Origin: Paenibacillus sp. J45TS6
Lineage (GTDB): Bacteria > Bacillota > Bacilli > Paenibacillales > Paenibacillaceae
Reading direction: 5' to 3'
Assembly (NCBI RefSeq): GCF_018403285.1
Contig: NZ_BOSJ01000005.1
Coordinates: 223,793 to 287,792, forward strand
DNA length: 64,000 bases
In this document: positions 8,995 to 17,028 of the stretch, one piece after another
Numbering within the stretch: the first letter of the stretch is position 1
Layout: each line of letters starts with the position of its first letter
Position numbers and translations under genes: made by a program
The notes under the pieces: generated by a model
Told to the model about the DNA's origin: nothing
Database searches by the model: none
The model's input: the letters and a program-made list of their open reading frames with translations, nothing else

Positions 8995-9080
8995 AACAGA
9001 ATAGTAGTGCAGAAACAGCATAGAGCAGTTTGCCGGTTGGCAGCAGCTCTATTTTTCGTTAATCATATGGGTAGTTTACT
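8995..9080 (+). repeat. Dispersed intergenic repeat, copy A
   Basis: This stretch (AACAGCATAGAGCAG, TTGCC, GTTGGCAGC, then TTTT, GTTA and TCAACAAA) matches the stretch at 58800-58885 in order and spacing. Both copies contain a short inverted repeat around GCC...GGC and lie downstream of genes. It is probably a diverged, non-coding dispersed repeat of this genome. Confidence 0.45.
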
Positions 9081-9142
9081 CAACAAATCTATTCCATCTT
9101 CGTCTAACAAAGCAGAAAGTCTTACGCGAAGGAGTTGAAATA

Positions 9143-9499
9143 ATGAGAAAGTTGGTTTTAGGTCTTGCCTTGGTATTTGCCATATGTATACTTAGCGGTT
9201 GCAATGCGTCGCCCGAAGCCACTAAGGGGGATTATATTATTTCGAAGGAAGACCAAAGAATCTTAGTAGCGAAGAATATTACACAGAAAGATTCTGAAAG
9301 TAAGACCTTTGCTGAGTTCAAAAAGAATAATATCGAATTAATCAATTATATTGTCGAGGATACCCAGCTCTATAACGAGCTTGAGATAGGTGAAAAAGTC
9401 AATGTAACCCCAAAAACGAATGACAAAGGTGAATATACTGTAATGCAGTCCGATCCCCCGCAAATTATTGCGGGTCAGATAGAAAGACTTAAGGACTGA
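9143..9499 (+). CDS. Small DUF3221 lipoprotein
   Basis: A 118-residue secreted lipoprotein: signal peptide 1-19 with lipobox ILSGC, then a small beta domain. The features GDYIISKEDQRILVA, the ITQKDSESKTF segment and the ending MQSDPPQIIAGQIERL fit the DUF3221 family common in Bacillus and Paenibacillus; the function of that family is unknown. AAGGAG precedes the ATG by nine bases. It stands alone, with convergent minus-strand genes downstream. Confidence 0.8.
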   Translation: MRKLVLGLALVFAICILSGCNASPEATKGDYIISKEDQRILVAKNITQKDSESKTFAEFKKNNIELINYIVEDTQLYNELEIGEKVNVTPKTNDKGEYTVMQSDPPQIIAGQIERLKD

Positions 9500-9631
9500 T
9501 AAGACGATTGTGGTGACTAAACAATATGTTATCGTTGTAAAATTAACGGGCGGATAGTTGTGAACGGGGAAAAAAGCACGGTAAATTCCGCCCCTTATCG
9601 ATCTGAAATTGCAGAGTTACAAGTTTTCGTG

Positions 9632-9940
9632 TTACGGTAATGGCTCAATCTTAGTTAGCTTTGATCCCCAGACAGGATAAGTATCATATCCTATGAAATA
9701 TTGATCTCCCTCTATTAAAAGATCGCTTACGATTTCAGGAACTTTAATATCGACAGTAGTGATCGAATCTCCAAGTAAAACGTTGATTGAATTGTCTTTT
9801 ACAGAATTTAGAGTAACAATAGCGGAAGTTGTGCTCTTATAAAAGAATAAGTTAGAACAAAATATAAAAACAATTACGATTATACCTAAATAGATCAACT
9901 TTGCTTTAAGTTTAGGTGAAGACATTACTTCAGGCCCCAT
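9632..9940 (-). CDS. Small membrane-anchored protein of unknown function
   Basis: A 102-residue protein with one N-terminal transmembrane segment (residues about 14-34, IYLGIIVIVFIFCSNLFFY), then an extracytoplasmic domain with alternating hydrophobic residues that looks like a small beta fold. I do not recognise the family. The start is uncertain: the ATG at 9940 has no Shine-Dalgarno site, while an internal ATG at 9925 has GGGG upstream. It follows another single-TM protein gene by 47 bases on the same strand and is probably co-transcribed with it; both have the same anchor-plus-beta-domain design. Confidence 0.6.
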   Translation of the reverse strand: MGPEVMSSPKLKAKLIYLGIIVIVFIFCSNLFFYKSTTSAIVTLNSVKDNSINVLLGDSITTVDIKVPEIVSDLLIEGDQYFIGYDTYPVWGSKLTKIEPLP

Positions 9941-9987
9941 TTCAACACATTGATGTAGGTTATTAAGTTTCGTTTTTTATTGATCTT

Positions 9988-10368
9988 CTATATCACTGTT
10001 ATTTCAAATGCTTCAAACATATGATTATTGACTTGTCTACTCCATGCTTCGACTTCAACACCTTCTTGTATTATATCAAAATCGGATTCTGTTCGTTTGA
10101 CATCACTTGACTGGTGAAAAAACATTGTATTTCTAGTTACTGTTAACACATCTCCGGTATCGATTTGTATAGAATGAAGTACTTTATCTCCATCAATTGT
10201 GGAATTTTCCTCAACGATTTTTACAATAGTACCTCTGTAATATTCCTGTTGCTTAGATGGAGATGGCCATCCTAGTAAAATATCAGAACTTAAAACAAAC
10301 CAAATACCAAGCGCTAATCCCAGAACAAGACTACCCGATAGTACATACCACTTCTTTTTTGTCTTCAA
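9988..10368 (-). CDS. Small membrane-anchored protein of unknown function
   Basis: A 126-residue protein: N-terminal transmembrane anchor (residues about 8-28, VLSGSLVLGLALGIWFV) and an extracytoplasmic part with the pattern YYRGTIVKIVEEN...VLTVTRNTMFF...VEAWSRQV, which suggests a small beta-barrel (OB-like) domain similar in style to YobA/DUF3221 proteins. TTG start at 10368 preceded by AAGGAAGG; an upstream ATG at 10378 is out of frame. Family not recognised. Confidence 0.62.
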   Translation of the reverse strand: MKTKKKWYVLSGSLVLGLALGIWFVLSSDILLGWPSPSKQQEYYRGTIVKIVEENSTIDGDKVLHSIQIDTGDVLTVTRNTMFFHQSSDVKRTESDFDIIQEGVEVEAWSRQVNNHMFEAFEITVI

Positions 10369-10398
10369 CTTCTTTCATCCTTCCTTCAGATACTTAAA

Positions 10399-10596
10399 AA
10401 GATACTGGATACCATAGGGAGCAAGTACGATAAAACAGCATACCAGGTTGCGATGAATTGGATATTAAGGCAGGAAAGTATCGTTACTATACCCAAGGCA
10501 GTTAACAAAAAGCACATTGATGATAATTTAAAAACCCTAGATTGGGAATTAGATAAAGAGGATCTAGATCAGATTGAGAACTATTTTCCTCAATAA
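10399..10596 (+). pseudogene. Aldo/keto reductase, C-terminal fragment
   Basis: In frame, 10399-10596 encodes a C-terminal piece of an aldo/keto reductase: KYDKTAYQVAMNWILRQ, then VTIPKAVNKKHIDDN (the NADPH-binding segment) and a final helix ending at a TAA. There is no start codon or Shine-Dalgarno site, and the barrel part is missing. It is a decayed remnant next to another remnant at 10642. Confidence 0.7.
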
Positions 10597-10641
10597 ATCG
10601 ATTTGAATTAGAACTTCAGAATTTGAAGGGAGAAAATATCG

Positions 10642-10806
10642 GTACGAAAGTCTTCGGCACGTAAGTGTCATAAAATTGTAGTTGTTCACATGGAGGCAGT
10701 TAATCATTGGGGGCTGTCTAGAGCAGAATTGAATGAGTTTATCGAAGAGAAGAAACTAGCTAATGATATTCTGGTTCCTAACGACGGAGATACTTATTCT
10801 TTTTAG
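10642..10806 (+). pseudogene. Metallo-beta-lactamase-fold hydrolase, C-terminal fragment
   Basis: In frame up to the TAG at 10804-10806 this encodes IVVVHMEAVNHWGLSRAEL...LVPNDGDTYSF. It is closely similar to the C-terminus of the intact hydrolase at 11505-12269 (VHMEAVNHWTLSRKEL...FIPEDGESYTF). It is therefore the tail of a second, lost paralogue, separated from the intact copy by the AsnC-type regulator gene. Confidence 0.8.
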
Positions 10807-10857
10807 AAATGATAAGTTACAGTGTGAGAAAGTAAGAAGAAATGGATCAATAAAATA

Positions 10858-10896
10858 TAAAGGAAGCCATCGGATGCAAATTGGCTTCCTTTTTAA
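10858..10896. terminator. Bidirectional terminator
   Basis: AGGAAGCCA at 10861-10869 pairs with TGGCTTCCT at 10882-10890, flanked by A's on the left and T's on the right, so it can end transcription from both sides. It lies between the fragments and the convergent AsnC-type gene. Confidence 0.75.
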
Positions 10897-10951
10897 CGAG
10901 CAGATTTTTAACAATATCTACCTTGTCTAAAACCGCCGTTTAGGTTCTTTC

Positions 10952-11365
10952 TTATAAGGTTTTATCAATCACAATAGATAATTTGTAGTTAGCGTAATTA
11001 TTTAAATCTAATAAGAATTGGTTTAACGCTTCATTACTTGGAAACCTGCATTCTAGCAGATAGCAACCATCTCCGCTTATTTTATAATTATTGAGGATAT
11101 GCTCCCTTTTTTCTCGAATAAATGAAAGAAATGGTTGGTGGTGTGTGCTTTTTATATAAATGTTAAGAAATGCATACGTAAAACAACCTAATTTTGTTTG
11201 ATTAACCTTAATGCTGTACCCCTCTATAACTCCAGTATCTTCTAGTTTCTCCACACGGGCTGCTGCTGCGGCACCAGTGAGGTGAACTCTTGCCCCTAAT
11301 TCTTTCATTGTAATTCGGCTATTTTGACTTAGCTCTTCAATAATTCGTTTATCTGTTTGATCCAA
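10952..11365 (-). CDS. Lrp/AsnC family transcriptional regulator
   Basis: A 137-residue regulator. Residues 1-50 form the winged HTH (TDKRIIEELSQNSRITMKEL...VHLTGAAAAARVEKLEDTGVI) and the rest forms the RAM ligand-binding/oligomerisation domain. TTG start at 11365 with AAAGGAG eleven bases upstream; a nearer ATG at 11376 is out of frame. It is divergent from the metallo-hydrolase gene with a 139-base shared promoter region, so it probably regulates that gene, possibly the MFS exporter beyond, and itself. Confidence 0.9.
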   Translation of the reverse strand: MDQTDKRIIEELSQNSRITMKELGARVHLTGAAAAARVEKLEDTGVIEGYSIKVNQTKLGCFTYAFLNIYIKSTHHQPFLSFIREKREHILNNYKISGDGCYLLECRFPSNEALNQFLLDLNNYANYKLSIVIDKTL

Positions 11366-11504
11366 ATCTGGCGCATCTCCTTTAAAAAATAAAGTAAAAA
11401 GGTCAATACACTTTATTTAATCTGTGTAATTGAACGTAGCATCTAGTATAAACTGAACCTTGTTGCGAAACAAAATAGAAAAACAAAAGGAGATTTTCTT
11501 TCAT

Positions 11505-12269
11505 ATGTTCATTCAACAAATCCGAAATGCGACAATTATTGTCCATTATGCAGGTAAAAAATTCTTGATTGATCCACTACTCGCGGATAAAGATCTGTAT
11601 CCTCCATTTTTGGCAGGGATCAGAGAGGATAAAAGAAACCCTCTCATCGATTTACCGATGTCCATATCTGAAATCATCAAGGACGTCGATGCCGTGATAC
11701 TGACTCATTTGCATCTAGATCATTACGATGATATAGCAAAAGAAATGCTTCCAAAAGGTATTAAAGTTTTTGTACAGAACGAACAGGATGCTATTCAAGT
11801 TAAAAACGACGGTTTTGAGCAAGTAGAAATACTTGCTGAAGATACGATTTTTGAGGGTATTCAATTAATTAAAACACAAGGTGAGCACGGTAGAGGGGAA
11901 GAATTGTTAGAAAGGATGGGGCAGGTGTGTGGTGTTGTATTTAAACATGCCAACGAGAAGACATTATACATAGCTGGAGATACAGTATGGTATGACGGTG
12001 TCCAAAAAGAAATAGATTCCCACAATCCTGAAATTATCGTCTTGAACGCTGGCGATAATGTTTGGAATGATATGGGTTCACTTATCATGGGCAAAGAAGA
12101 TGTTTATAAGGTGCATAAGGCGGCTCCCAACACCAACATTATCGCTGTACACATGGAAGCAGTTAACCACTGGACACTATCTAGAAAAGAACTGAAACGC
12201 TTTGGAGAAGAAAAAGGATTTTCCTCCCGTTTATTCATTCCCGAAGACGGAGAATCGTACACTTTTTAA
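11505..12269 (+). CDS. MBL-fold metal-dependent hydrolase (UlaG-like)
   Basis: A 254-residue metallo-beta-lactamase-fold hydrolase. The metal motif HxHxDH is explicit in LTHLHLDHYDD near residue 71; further ligands are likely in GEHG (about 125), AGDT (about 158) and HMEAVNHW near the C-terminus. The ATG at 11505 with AAAGGAG upstream is preferred over the TTG at 11460. Such proteins are often annotated as L-ascorbate-6-phosphate lactonase-like, but the substrate is not determined here. Divergent from an AsnC-type regulator. A C-terminal fragment of a paralogue lies at 10642. Confidence 0.88.
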   Translation: MFIQQIRNATIIVHYAGKKFLIDPLLADKDLYPPFLAGIREDKRNPLIDLPMSISEIIKDVDAVILTHLHLDHYDDIAKEMLPKGIKVFVQNEQDAIQVKNDGFEQVEILAEDTIFEGIQLIKTQGEHGRGEELLERMGQVCGVVFKHANEKTLYIAGDTVWYDGVQKEIDSHNPEIIVLNAGDNVWNDMGSLIMGKEDVYKVHKAAPNTNIIAVHMEAVNHWTLSRKELKRFGEEKGFSSRLFIPEDGESYTF

Positions 12270-12317
12270 TATCCACGACGACGTGAGGAATATGAGTCGC
12301 TGTGAAGACCAGTGACC

Positions 12318-12356
12318 AAATAAATCGAGGCCCTTGAAGGGTCTCGATTTATTTGT
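12318..12356. terminator. Rho-independent terminator after the metallo-hydrolase gene
   Basis: AAATAAATCGAG pairs with CTCGATTTATTT, with the inner CCC/GGG also pairing. The structure is nearly symmetrical, so it can act in both directions. Confidence 0.8.
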
Positions 12357-12409
12357 GAAATTAAGAATCTATTCATTTACGAATTAACAAGATAGGCAGG
12401 AGAACAACG

Positions 12410-13582
12410 ATGAGTCAGATAAACACGAAACTATGGACGAAAAATTTTATTATTCTTTCGTTAATCAATTTCTTTATGACATTAATTTTCTTTTTATTAA
12501 ACGCGACGATTACGCTATATTCAATTCAAGAATTTAATGCATCTACCAGCGAGGCGGGGATCATTGCAGGGATCTTCATTATTGGTTCCTTATTAGGACG
12601 TTTATTTACAGGACGTCTTGTACAAACCAAAAAAATATTGATGACCTCGTTACTTTTTTTCATTTTAACAACATTACTTTACTTTGTTCATTTTAACATT
12701 GGTTTTCTCATCTTAAGTCGTTTTTTGAACGGGATCACATTAGGTATAATAACTACGGTTGTAAGTACAGTTGTCGTACTTAACCTTCCTACTTCACGAA
12801 AAGGGGAAGGGATTAGTTACTTTGCAATTAGTACGGCACTGGCCACGGGTATTGGTCCATTTATTGGTTTGAATATGAGCCAAAATGCAAATTTCAATAT
12901 GATTTTCACTTTCTCACTGATCCTAGGAATTATAAATGTAGTCATCGGAATTTTTGTGAAGTTTTCTGTAACGAATAAGGCAACGATAAAGAAAGAAAAA
13001 GGATTGAAAATCTCTGACTTTATTGAGCCTAAAGCGATACCAATAGGAATTATTATGTTTATAATGGCATTTTGTTTTTCCGGTATAGTATCCTATTTGA
13101 ATGTTTATGCTTTGGAATTAGGGCTAATAGAAGCAGCAAGTTTTTTCTTTATGATCTATACTGTCTTTGTCTTGATATCACGACCTTTTACAGGACGTTT
13201 GATGGACAAAAAAGGAGCAAACATTATCATATATCCCGCTCTTATTATTTATGGCGCAGGAATGCTCTTCTTAGGTTCTGCTTCTAGCAGCGCTATATTG
13301 TTATTGGCAGGAGCTTTAGTAGCTCTTGGGTTTGGTAATATATCTTCTATATCCCAAGCCATAGCCATTAGTTTAGCTGAACCCCACCGAGTTGGCTTAG
13401 CGACTGCAACCTTCTTTATATTTTATGATCTAGGAAACGGTTTTGGGCCCTCTATTCTTGGATTACTCATTCCAGCGACAGGTTATGATGGTTTGTATGT
13501 AATACTCGGATTCATTATATTAGCCACGCTTTTCTTGTATTACCTGTTATACGGAAAGAAAGAACGTAAAGTTCAAAGCTAA
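12410..13582 (+). CDS. Major facilitator superfamily transporter (12 TM)
   Basis: A 390-residue MFS protein with about 12 hydrophobic helices and a central basic loop (TNKATIKKEKGLK, near residue 195). The loop 2-3 motif is visible as GRLFTGRLVQTKK near residue 65, and its C-half counterpart as RPFTGRLMDKKGA near 260. The 12-TM form and this motif are usual for small-molecule exporters. AGGAG precedes the ATG by seven bases. It lies downstream of the MBL-fold hydrolase gene but after its own terminator. Substrate unknown. Confidence 0.88.
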   Translation: MSQINTKLWTKNFIILSLINFFMTLIFFLLNATITLYSIQEFNASTSEAGIIAGIFIIGSLLGRLFTGRLVQTKKILMTSLLFFILTTLLYFVHFNIGFLILSRFLNGITLGIITTVVSTVVVLNLPTSRKGEGISYFAISTALATGIGPFIGLNMSQNANFNMIFTFSLILGIINVVIGIFVKFSVTNKATIKKEKGLKISDFIEPKAIPIGIIMFIMAFCFSGIVSYLNVYALELGLIEAASFFFMIYTVFVLISRPFTGRLMDKKGANIIIYPALIIYGAGMLFLGSASSSAILLLAGALVALGFGNISSISQAIAISLAEPHRVGLATATFFIFYDLGNGFGPSILGLLIPATGYDGLYVILGFIILATLFLYYLLYGKKERKVQS

Positions 13583-13604
13583 AGGCTTTAACTATAACAA
13601 ACAA

Positions 13605-13635
13605 AGCATCCTGTATTTTTCAGGGTGTTTTTTTC
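13605..13635 (+). terminator. Rho-independent terminator of the MFS gene
   Basis: A 7-bp stem CATCCTG/CAGGGTG with a T-rich loop and an eight-base T-run. Confidence 0.75.
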
Positions 13636-13731
13636 TTTATACATAGAGCATAAATTTATTTTTTGTTTATAAGTGGCTTTTTGGCTCCCGCCGGTGTCTA
13701 ATTAAATGTAAATCAAGAGGAGGTTCTCACC

Positions 13732-14955
13732 ATGTCAGGAGCTCATGACAACACTCCTGTTTATCCGGATGAACAGGATCGCATTACAAGTTTCGATCAC
13801 ACGTATGAGCAGTATCGTGAGAGAATACGCAAATATTTCGCACTGAAAGTAAATCCGATGGCTGCAGATGACTTGACACAACAGGTGTTTTTAAAAGCTG
13901 TCGAGAACTTTCACCGCTTTAAAGGCAACTCTAATTTGTTCACTTGGATATTTAAGATTGCTCAGAATACAGTGAAGAACGAATATCGCAGGTTATCACG
14001 GCAAAAAGAATCACCATTTGATTTTACAGATTATGAATCGCAGTCAATCTCTCTTGAATTTACGAAACATGTGGATATTCGAATTGATATTAGTTCTGCG
14101 TTAAGAAAACTGAGTGAGATTGACCAGGAAATTATTGCACTACGTTTTTTTGTGGATTGCACGTTGTCTGAAATATCCAAAATTGTTGGAATGCGCGAGA
14201 GTGCTGTGAAGAACAGATTGTACCGAGCTTTGGAGAAACTAAGAAAAGAATTAAAAGAATGGGGGGACATTGCCATCATGTCTATTCAAGATATGATTTC
14301 CATTGTTAATAAGGGTGACAGTCAAGGTACAAACGAACGTCTAAATAAGGTGCATCAGGACTTATTCGATGAATTAAAGATAAGTGTTGAACGAGTGACA
14401 AGCAAGTACAATCACCAACCTTCTCAAAAAATCGTTATTGAAATTTATCCTGACCTGCAAGCATTCCATCATGCAGTCGGAGAACCAGGTGCACCGGGTT
14501 GGTTTATGGGAACGTATGAAGGTCATATTCTGAAAATAGTTTCTCCCCTAAACCCTGGACCTGATCATACCTATGAGTCTATTTTAAAAGGGGCTGTCCA
14601 TTTATTTACCATGTGGCTAATCGAAGATATTAATCCTTCTGCTCCCAAATGGATTAGACAGGGAATAGGCGGATACGAGGCCAAGCAGATGACCAAAGAC
14701 TATATAAAAAGTTCAACGGAAGATGCCATTCGCAATTTGGCGATCCCTTCTTTTGATGATCTAGATAACGATACCTGGGACTTTGAAACGATGAAAGGAT
14801 TTCAGTTTTCCTATATGATGGTGGAATTTGTGATGGATCGGTACGGAATAGATGCTTTAAACAAAGTGATCCGAAATCCTCATGATTTTGAAGGGATCTT
14901 TCAGTGTACCAAGCCGGAACTGTATAAGCAGTGGGTAGAATATATTAAACTATAA
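13732..14955 (+). CDS. ECF sigma factor fused to a peptidase-MA-like domain lacking catalytic residues
   Basis: A 407-residue fusion. Residues about 20-180 are an ECF sigma factor: region 2 (YEQYRERIRKYFALKVN...DDLTQQVFLKAVENF...LFTWIFKIAQNTVKNEYRR) and region 4 (LSEIDQEIIALRFF...LSEISKIVGMRESAVKNRL). Residues about 220-407 resemble a gluzincin (peptidase MA-like) domain, but the HExxH position reads H-L-F-T-M (in GAVHLFTMWL) and the usual E of the downstream P-x-W-x-x-E-G is Gln (PKWIRQGIGGYEA). The domain is therefore probably a sensor or partner-binding module, not a protease. GAGGAGG before the ATG. No anti-sigma gene adjoins. Confidence 0.85.
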   Translation: MSGAHDNTPVYPDEQDRITSFDHTYEQYRERIRKYFALKVNPMAADDLTQQVFLKAVENFHRFKGNSNLFTWIFKIAQNTVKNEYRRLSRQKESPFDFTDYESQSISLEFTKHVDIRIDISSALRKLSEIDQEIIALRFFVDCTLSEISKIVGMRESAVKNRLYRALEKLRKELKEWGDIAIMSIQDMISIVNKGDSQGTNERLNKVHQDLFDELKISVERVTSKYNHQPSQKIVIEIYPDLQAFHHAVGEPGAPGWFMGTYEGHILKIVSPLNPGPDHTYESILKGAVHLFTMWLIEDINPSAPKWIRQGIGGYEAKQMTKDYIKSSTEDAIRNLAIPSFDDLDNDTWDFETMKGFQFSYMMVEFVMDRYGIDALNKVIRNPHDFEGIFQCTKPELYKQWVEYIKL

Positions 14956-14969
14956 TTTTTGTAATCTTG

Positions 14970-14995
14970 AGCCTGGTTATGAGCCAGGCTTTTTT
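14970..14995 (+). terminator. Rho-independent terminator of the sigma-factor gene
   Basis: AGCCTGG/CCAGGCT stem followed by six T's. Confidence 0.85.
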
Positions 14996-15216
14996 GCTCT
15001 GAAAAATAAATAAAGTTCCTATTCTCATCCATTAATTAGTATGTAAAGTACATAATTCATGATTTTAAATACAATATCTTCACTTTAAACTAAAAAATGC
15101 CGATAACCTCTCTGTATGACCAAATATTGAAAAAAGTTCTTTTTTTAAGGAGGTGGGCTAAGAAAAGCTCGTCAGTGATATCTCGTATTAGAAAAAATCA
15201 AAAGGAGATGTTAAAA

Positions 15217-15576
15217 ATGGAAGCAACTACAAAGTTTTATAATGAAGGTAATATTATTTGGGTAGATCTAGAAGGGTTCGCTAGTTTAGAGTTAACCAAT
15301 CAAAAGGTTGCTGATTTGAAAGCTACTTTAGGTCCACACATTGCAAATCAAACGATCGTTATTGATTCTACAAATCTAGCTGTATTTAAACAAGAGATTC
15401 TACCGGTTTTAGCAGAGTGTTATGAGATCTACTCTAAATTTGGAAGATGCATAATGGTAGAAGCTAAGAAAACAATTGTTAACATTCAGCTTCATAATAC
15501 GGCCAAAAAAGTAGAAGGGTTTACAGGTCAGTTTGTAAAAACAACGGAAGAAGCTAAAGCAATTCTAGGATTATAA
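15217..15576 (+). CDS. Small alpha/beta protein, possibly STAS-like
   Basis: A 119-residue soluble protein; family not firmly recognised. Alternating strands and helices (IIWVDLEGFAS, QTIVIDSTNLAVF, GRCIMVEAKKTIVNIQL) suggest a STAS-like fold (as in SpoIIAA), with the DST loop where an anti-anti-sigma phospho-serine would be. AAAGGAG lies nine bases before the ATG at 15217; the longer frame from 15097 has no Shine-Dalgarno site and an unlikely basic N-terminus. It lies 14 bases before the KAS III-like gene and is surely co-transcribed, so the two probably act together. Confidence 0.7.
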   Translation: MEATTKFYNEGNIIWVDLEGFASLELTNQKVADLKATLGPHIANQTIVIDSTNLAVFKQEILPVLAECYEIYSKFGRCIMVEAKKTIVNIQLHNTAKKVEGFTGQFVKTTEEAKAILGL

Positions 15577-15590
15577 GGAGTGTGTTTTGA

Positions 15591-16562
15591 TTGCCCAGTG
15601 TTAGATTAAAACAGATTGCAGTGTATCATCCAGAGAACTCATATACGAATGAAGAAGTGGCTTCTTCTTCGCCTGATCGAGAAAGACTTCTTGGTATGTG
15701 GACCCATTTAGGAAGAGATAAAAGATATCTAGCAGATGAACAAGAAACCACCGTAACGATGGCGATTGAAGCGGCTAAAAAAGTACTGCAAGCAGCAAAT
15801 ATGAGTGGTGAGCAGTTAGATCTGATAACCATATCGTCTGGTACTCACGAGTATAATATACCTACCGATGCAGCTTTTGTTCATAAAGCAATTGGTGGTA
15901 AAGATCAATGTGCTATCTATGATCAGAACGCGAATTGTGCAGGTATGGTTGTGTCATATGATCAAGTAAGTAGAGCAATGTTACATAATCCAAAAATGAA
16001 ATACGCGCTTATCGTTGGATCTGAGCAAGTAGGCAACTTCTATAAGCCTGAAAACTTGGTACATATAGGTCTAAGTGGTGACGCTGCATGCGCTATTATT
16101 TTAGAAAGAGTAGAAGAAGAGGGTTACGGTTTAATTGACTCTTCTTATATTACCCATTCTGAAAGACCAGAAGATTTAGTATTACCTGAGCATGGATTTA
16201 AGAATTCAAAAATAATTCAAACAAAGGTGTCCGATTCCTATAAAGTGGATAGCATGTTTGCTAAGGCACCCGCTGTAATAAATGATCTTTTAAAAGATCA
16301 TGGTCTTACCAAAGATGGCATCACCCATTATTCAATCTCTCAGGTACTTTCGACAAAGATTGATTACTTAGTAGAAGCATTAGAAGAGGACTCATCAAAG
16401 TTTACTTACGTAGGTAACAAATATGCTTATACGGGAACAACAAGTCCATTCCTTGCTCTTTATCATGCAATTGAAGATGGGAAGCTTAAGCAAGGTGATC
16501 ACCATATCATGTGGTCGGTTGGAGCAGGTTTTACTTCCTGTGGGTTATTAGCAAGATTATAA
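15591..16562 (+). CDS. Beta-ketoacyl-ACP synthase III-like protein, catalytic His not conserved
   Basis: A 323-residue thiolase-fold protein similar to FabH. The nucleophile Cys116 sits in QNANCAGMV and the conserved Asn is seen as VGNKYAYTG near 276. Where FabH has His in HQAN, this protein reads SISQVLSTKI (248-257), so the decarboxylation His appears absent. Related proteins with such changes act as acyl-transferases or heterodimer partners rather than condensing enzymes. TTG start 10 bases after AAGGAG, directly behind the small STAS-like gene. A hairpin terminator follows at 16629. No other fatty-acid genes are near. Confidence 0.8.
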   Translation: MPSVRLKQIAVYHPENSYTNEEVASSSPDRERLLGMWTHLGRDKRYLADEQETTVTMAIEAAKKVLQAANMSGEQLDLITISSGTHEYNIPTDAAFVHKAIGGKDQCAIYDQNANCAGMVVSYDQVSRAMLHNPKMKYALIVGSEQVGNFYKPENLVHIGLSGDAACAIILERVEEEGYGLIDSSYITHSERPEDLVLPEHGFKNSKIIQTKVSDSYKVDSMFAKAPAVINDLLKDHGLTKDGITHYSISQVLSTKIDYLVEALEEDSSKFTYVGNKYAYTGTTSPFLALYHAIEDGKLKQGDHHIMWSVGAGFTSCGLLARL

Positions 16563-16628
16563 AAAGTGCAGCAGTTATTTTATGTAAGAGTCGTTTTCTT
16601 ACGTTTATAAGCAAATGAATATAGCATA

Positions 16629-16665
16629 ACAAGAGGCTCTCCGATTAGTGTGAGCCTCTTTGTTG
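16629..16665 (+). terminator. Rho-independent terminator of the KAS III-like operon
   Basis: AAGAGGCTC pairs with GAGCCTCTT, followed by a TGTTGT tail. Confidence 0.7.
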
Positions 16666-16774
16666 TGTACCCGTAACAACTTTCTTGTAAAAAACCACTG
16701 ATTCCATTAGTAATCTTTTTACTCCTTTTTTTTAGAAGTGAATAGTTCTCGTTAATTAATGGATAATAATGACA

Positions 16775-16803
16775 TTGACATTCGAAAGATTTTCTAAAAT
16801 AAT
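16775..16803 (+). promoter_or_regulatory. Sigma-A promoter of the cytosine operon
   Basis: TTGACA at 16775-16780 and AATAAT at 16798-16803 with a 17-base spacer. It places the transcription start near 16810, just before the PyrR-type leader. Confidence 0.7.
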
Positions 16804-16833
16804 AAAATGTAATTGAATACTGGTACCTTTAAT

Positions 16834-16986
16834 TCAGTCCAGAGAGGCTGGCAAGGGCAGCGGATTTTATAATCACGCGAGAATCAGGGCATATTCCGTC
16901 AGGGATGCTCTGCGTCTTCGCGCGGATTATGATGAAAAAAAAGAGGCTACTTGTCAGTTTAAGACTTGACGAGTAGCCTCTTTTTT
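16834..16986 (+). promoter_or_regulatory. PyrR-type attenuator leader of codBA
   Basis: CAGTCCAGAGAGGCTGGCAAGG at 16835-16856 matches the conserved PyrR-binding loop (ARUCCNGNGAGGYU). An intrinsic terminator follows at 16939-16986 (stem AAGAGGCTACT/AGTAGCCTCTT, then T6). Its 5' arm repeats the AGAGGCT of the PyrR site, and the 3' arm can pair with either, so alternative folding is built in. Between them an extended hairpin (ATAATC...GATTAT, 16869-16930) could be part of the antiterminator. By analogy with pyr operons, PyrR plus UMP would favour termination and lower uptake and deamination of cytosine when pyrimidines are plentiful. Confidence 0.85.
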
Positions 16987-17028
16987 CTGCTTTTTGGTAT
17001 CAGGAGACTTTAAGCTGGAGGTATTCTG

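Noticed and set aside
15097-15216. 40-codon N-terminal extension of the STAS-like protein
   Set aside because: No Shine-Dalgarno site at 15097; AAAGGAG sits correctly before the internal ATG at 15217, and the extension looks like untranslated leader.
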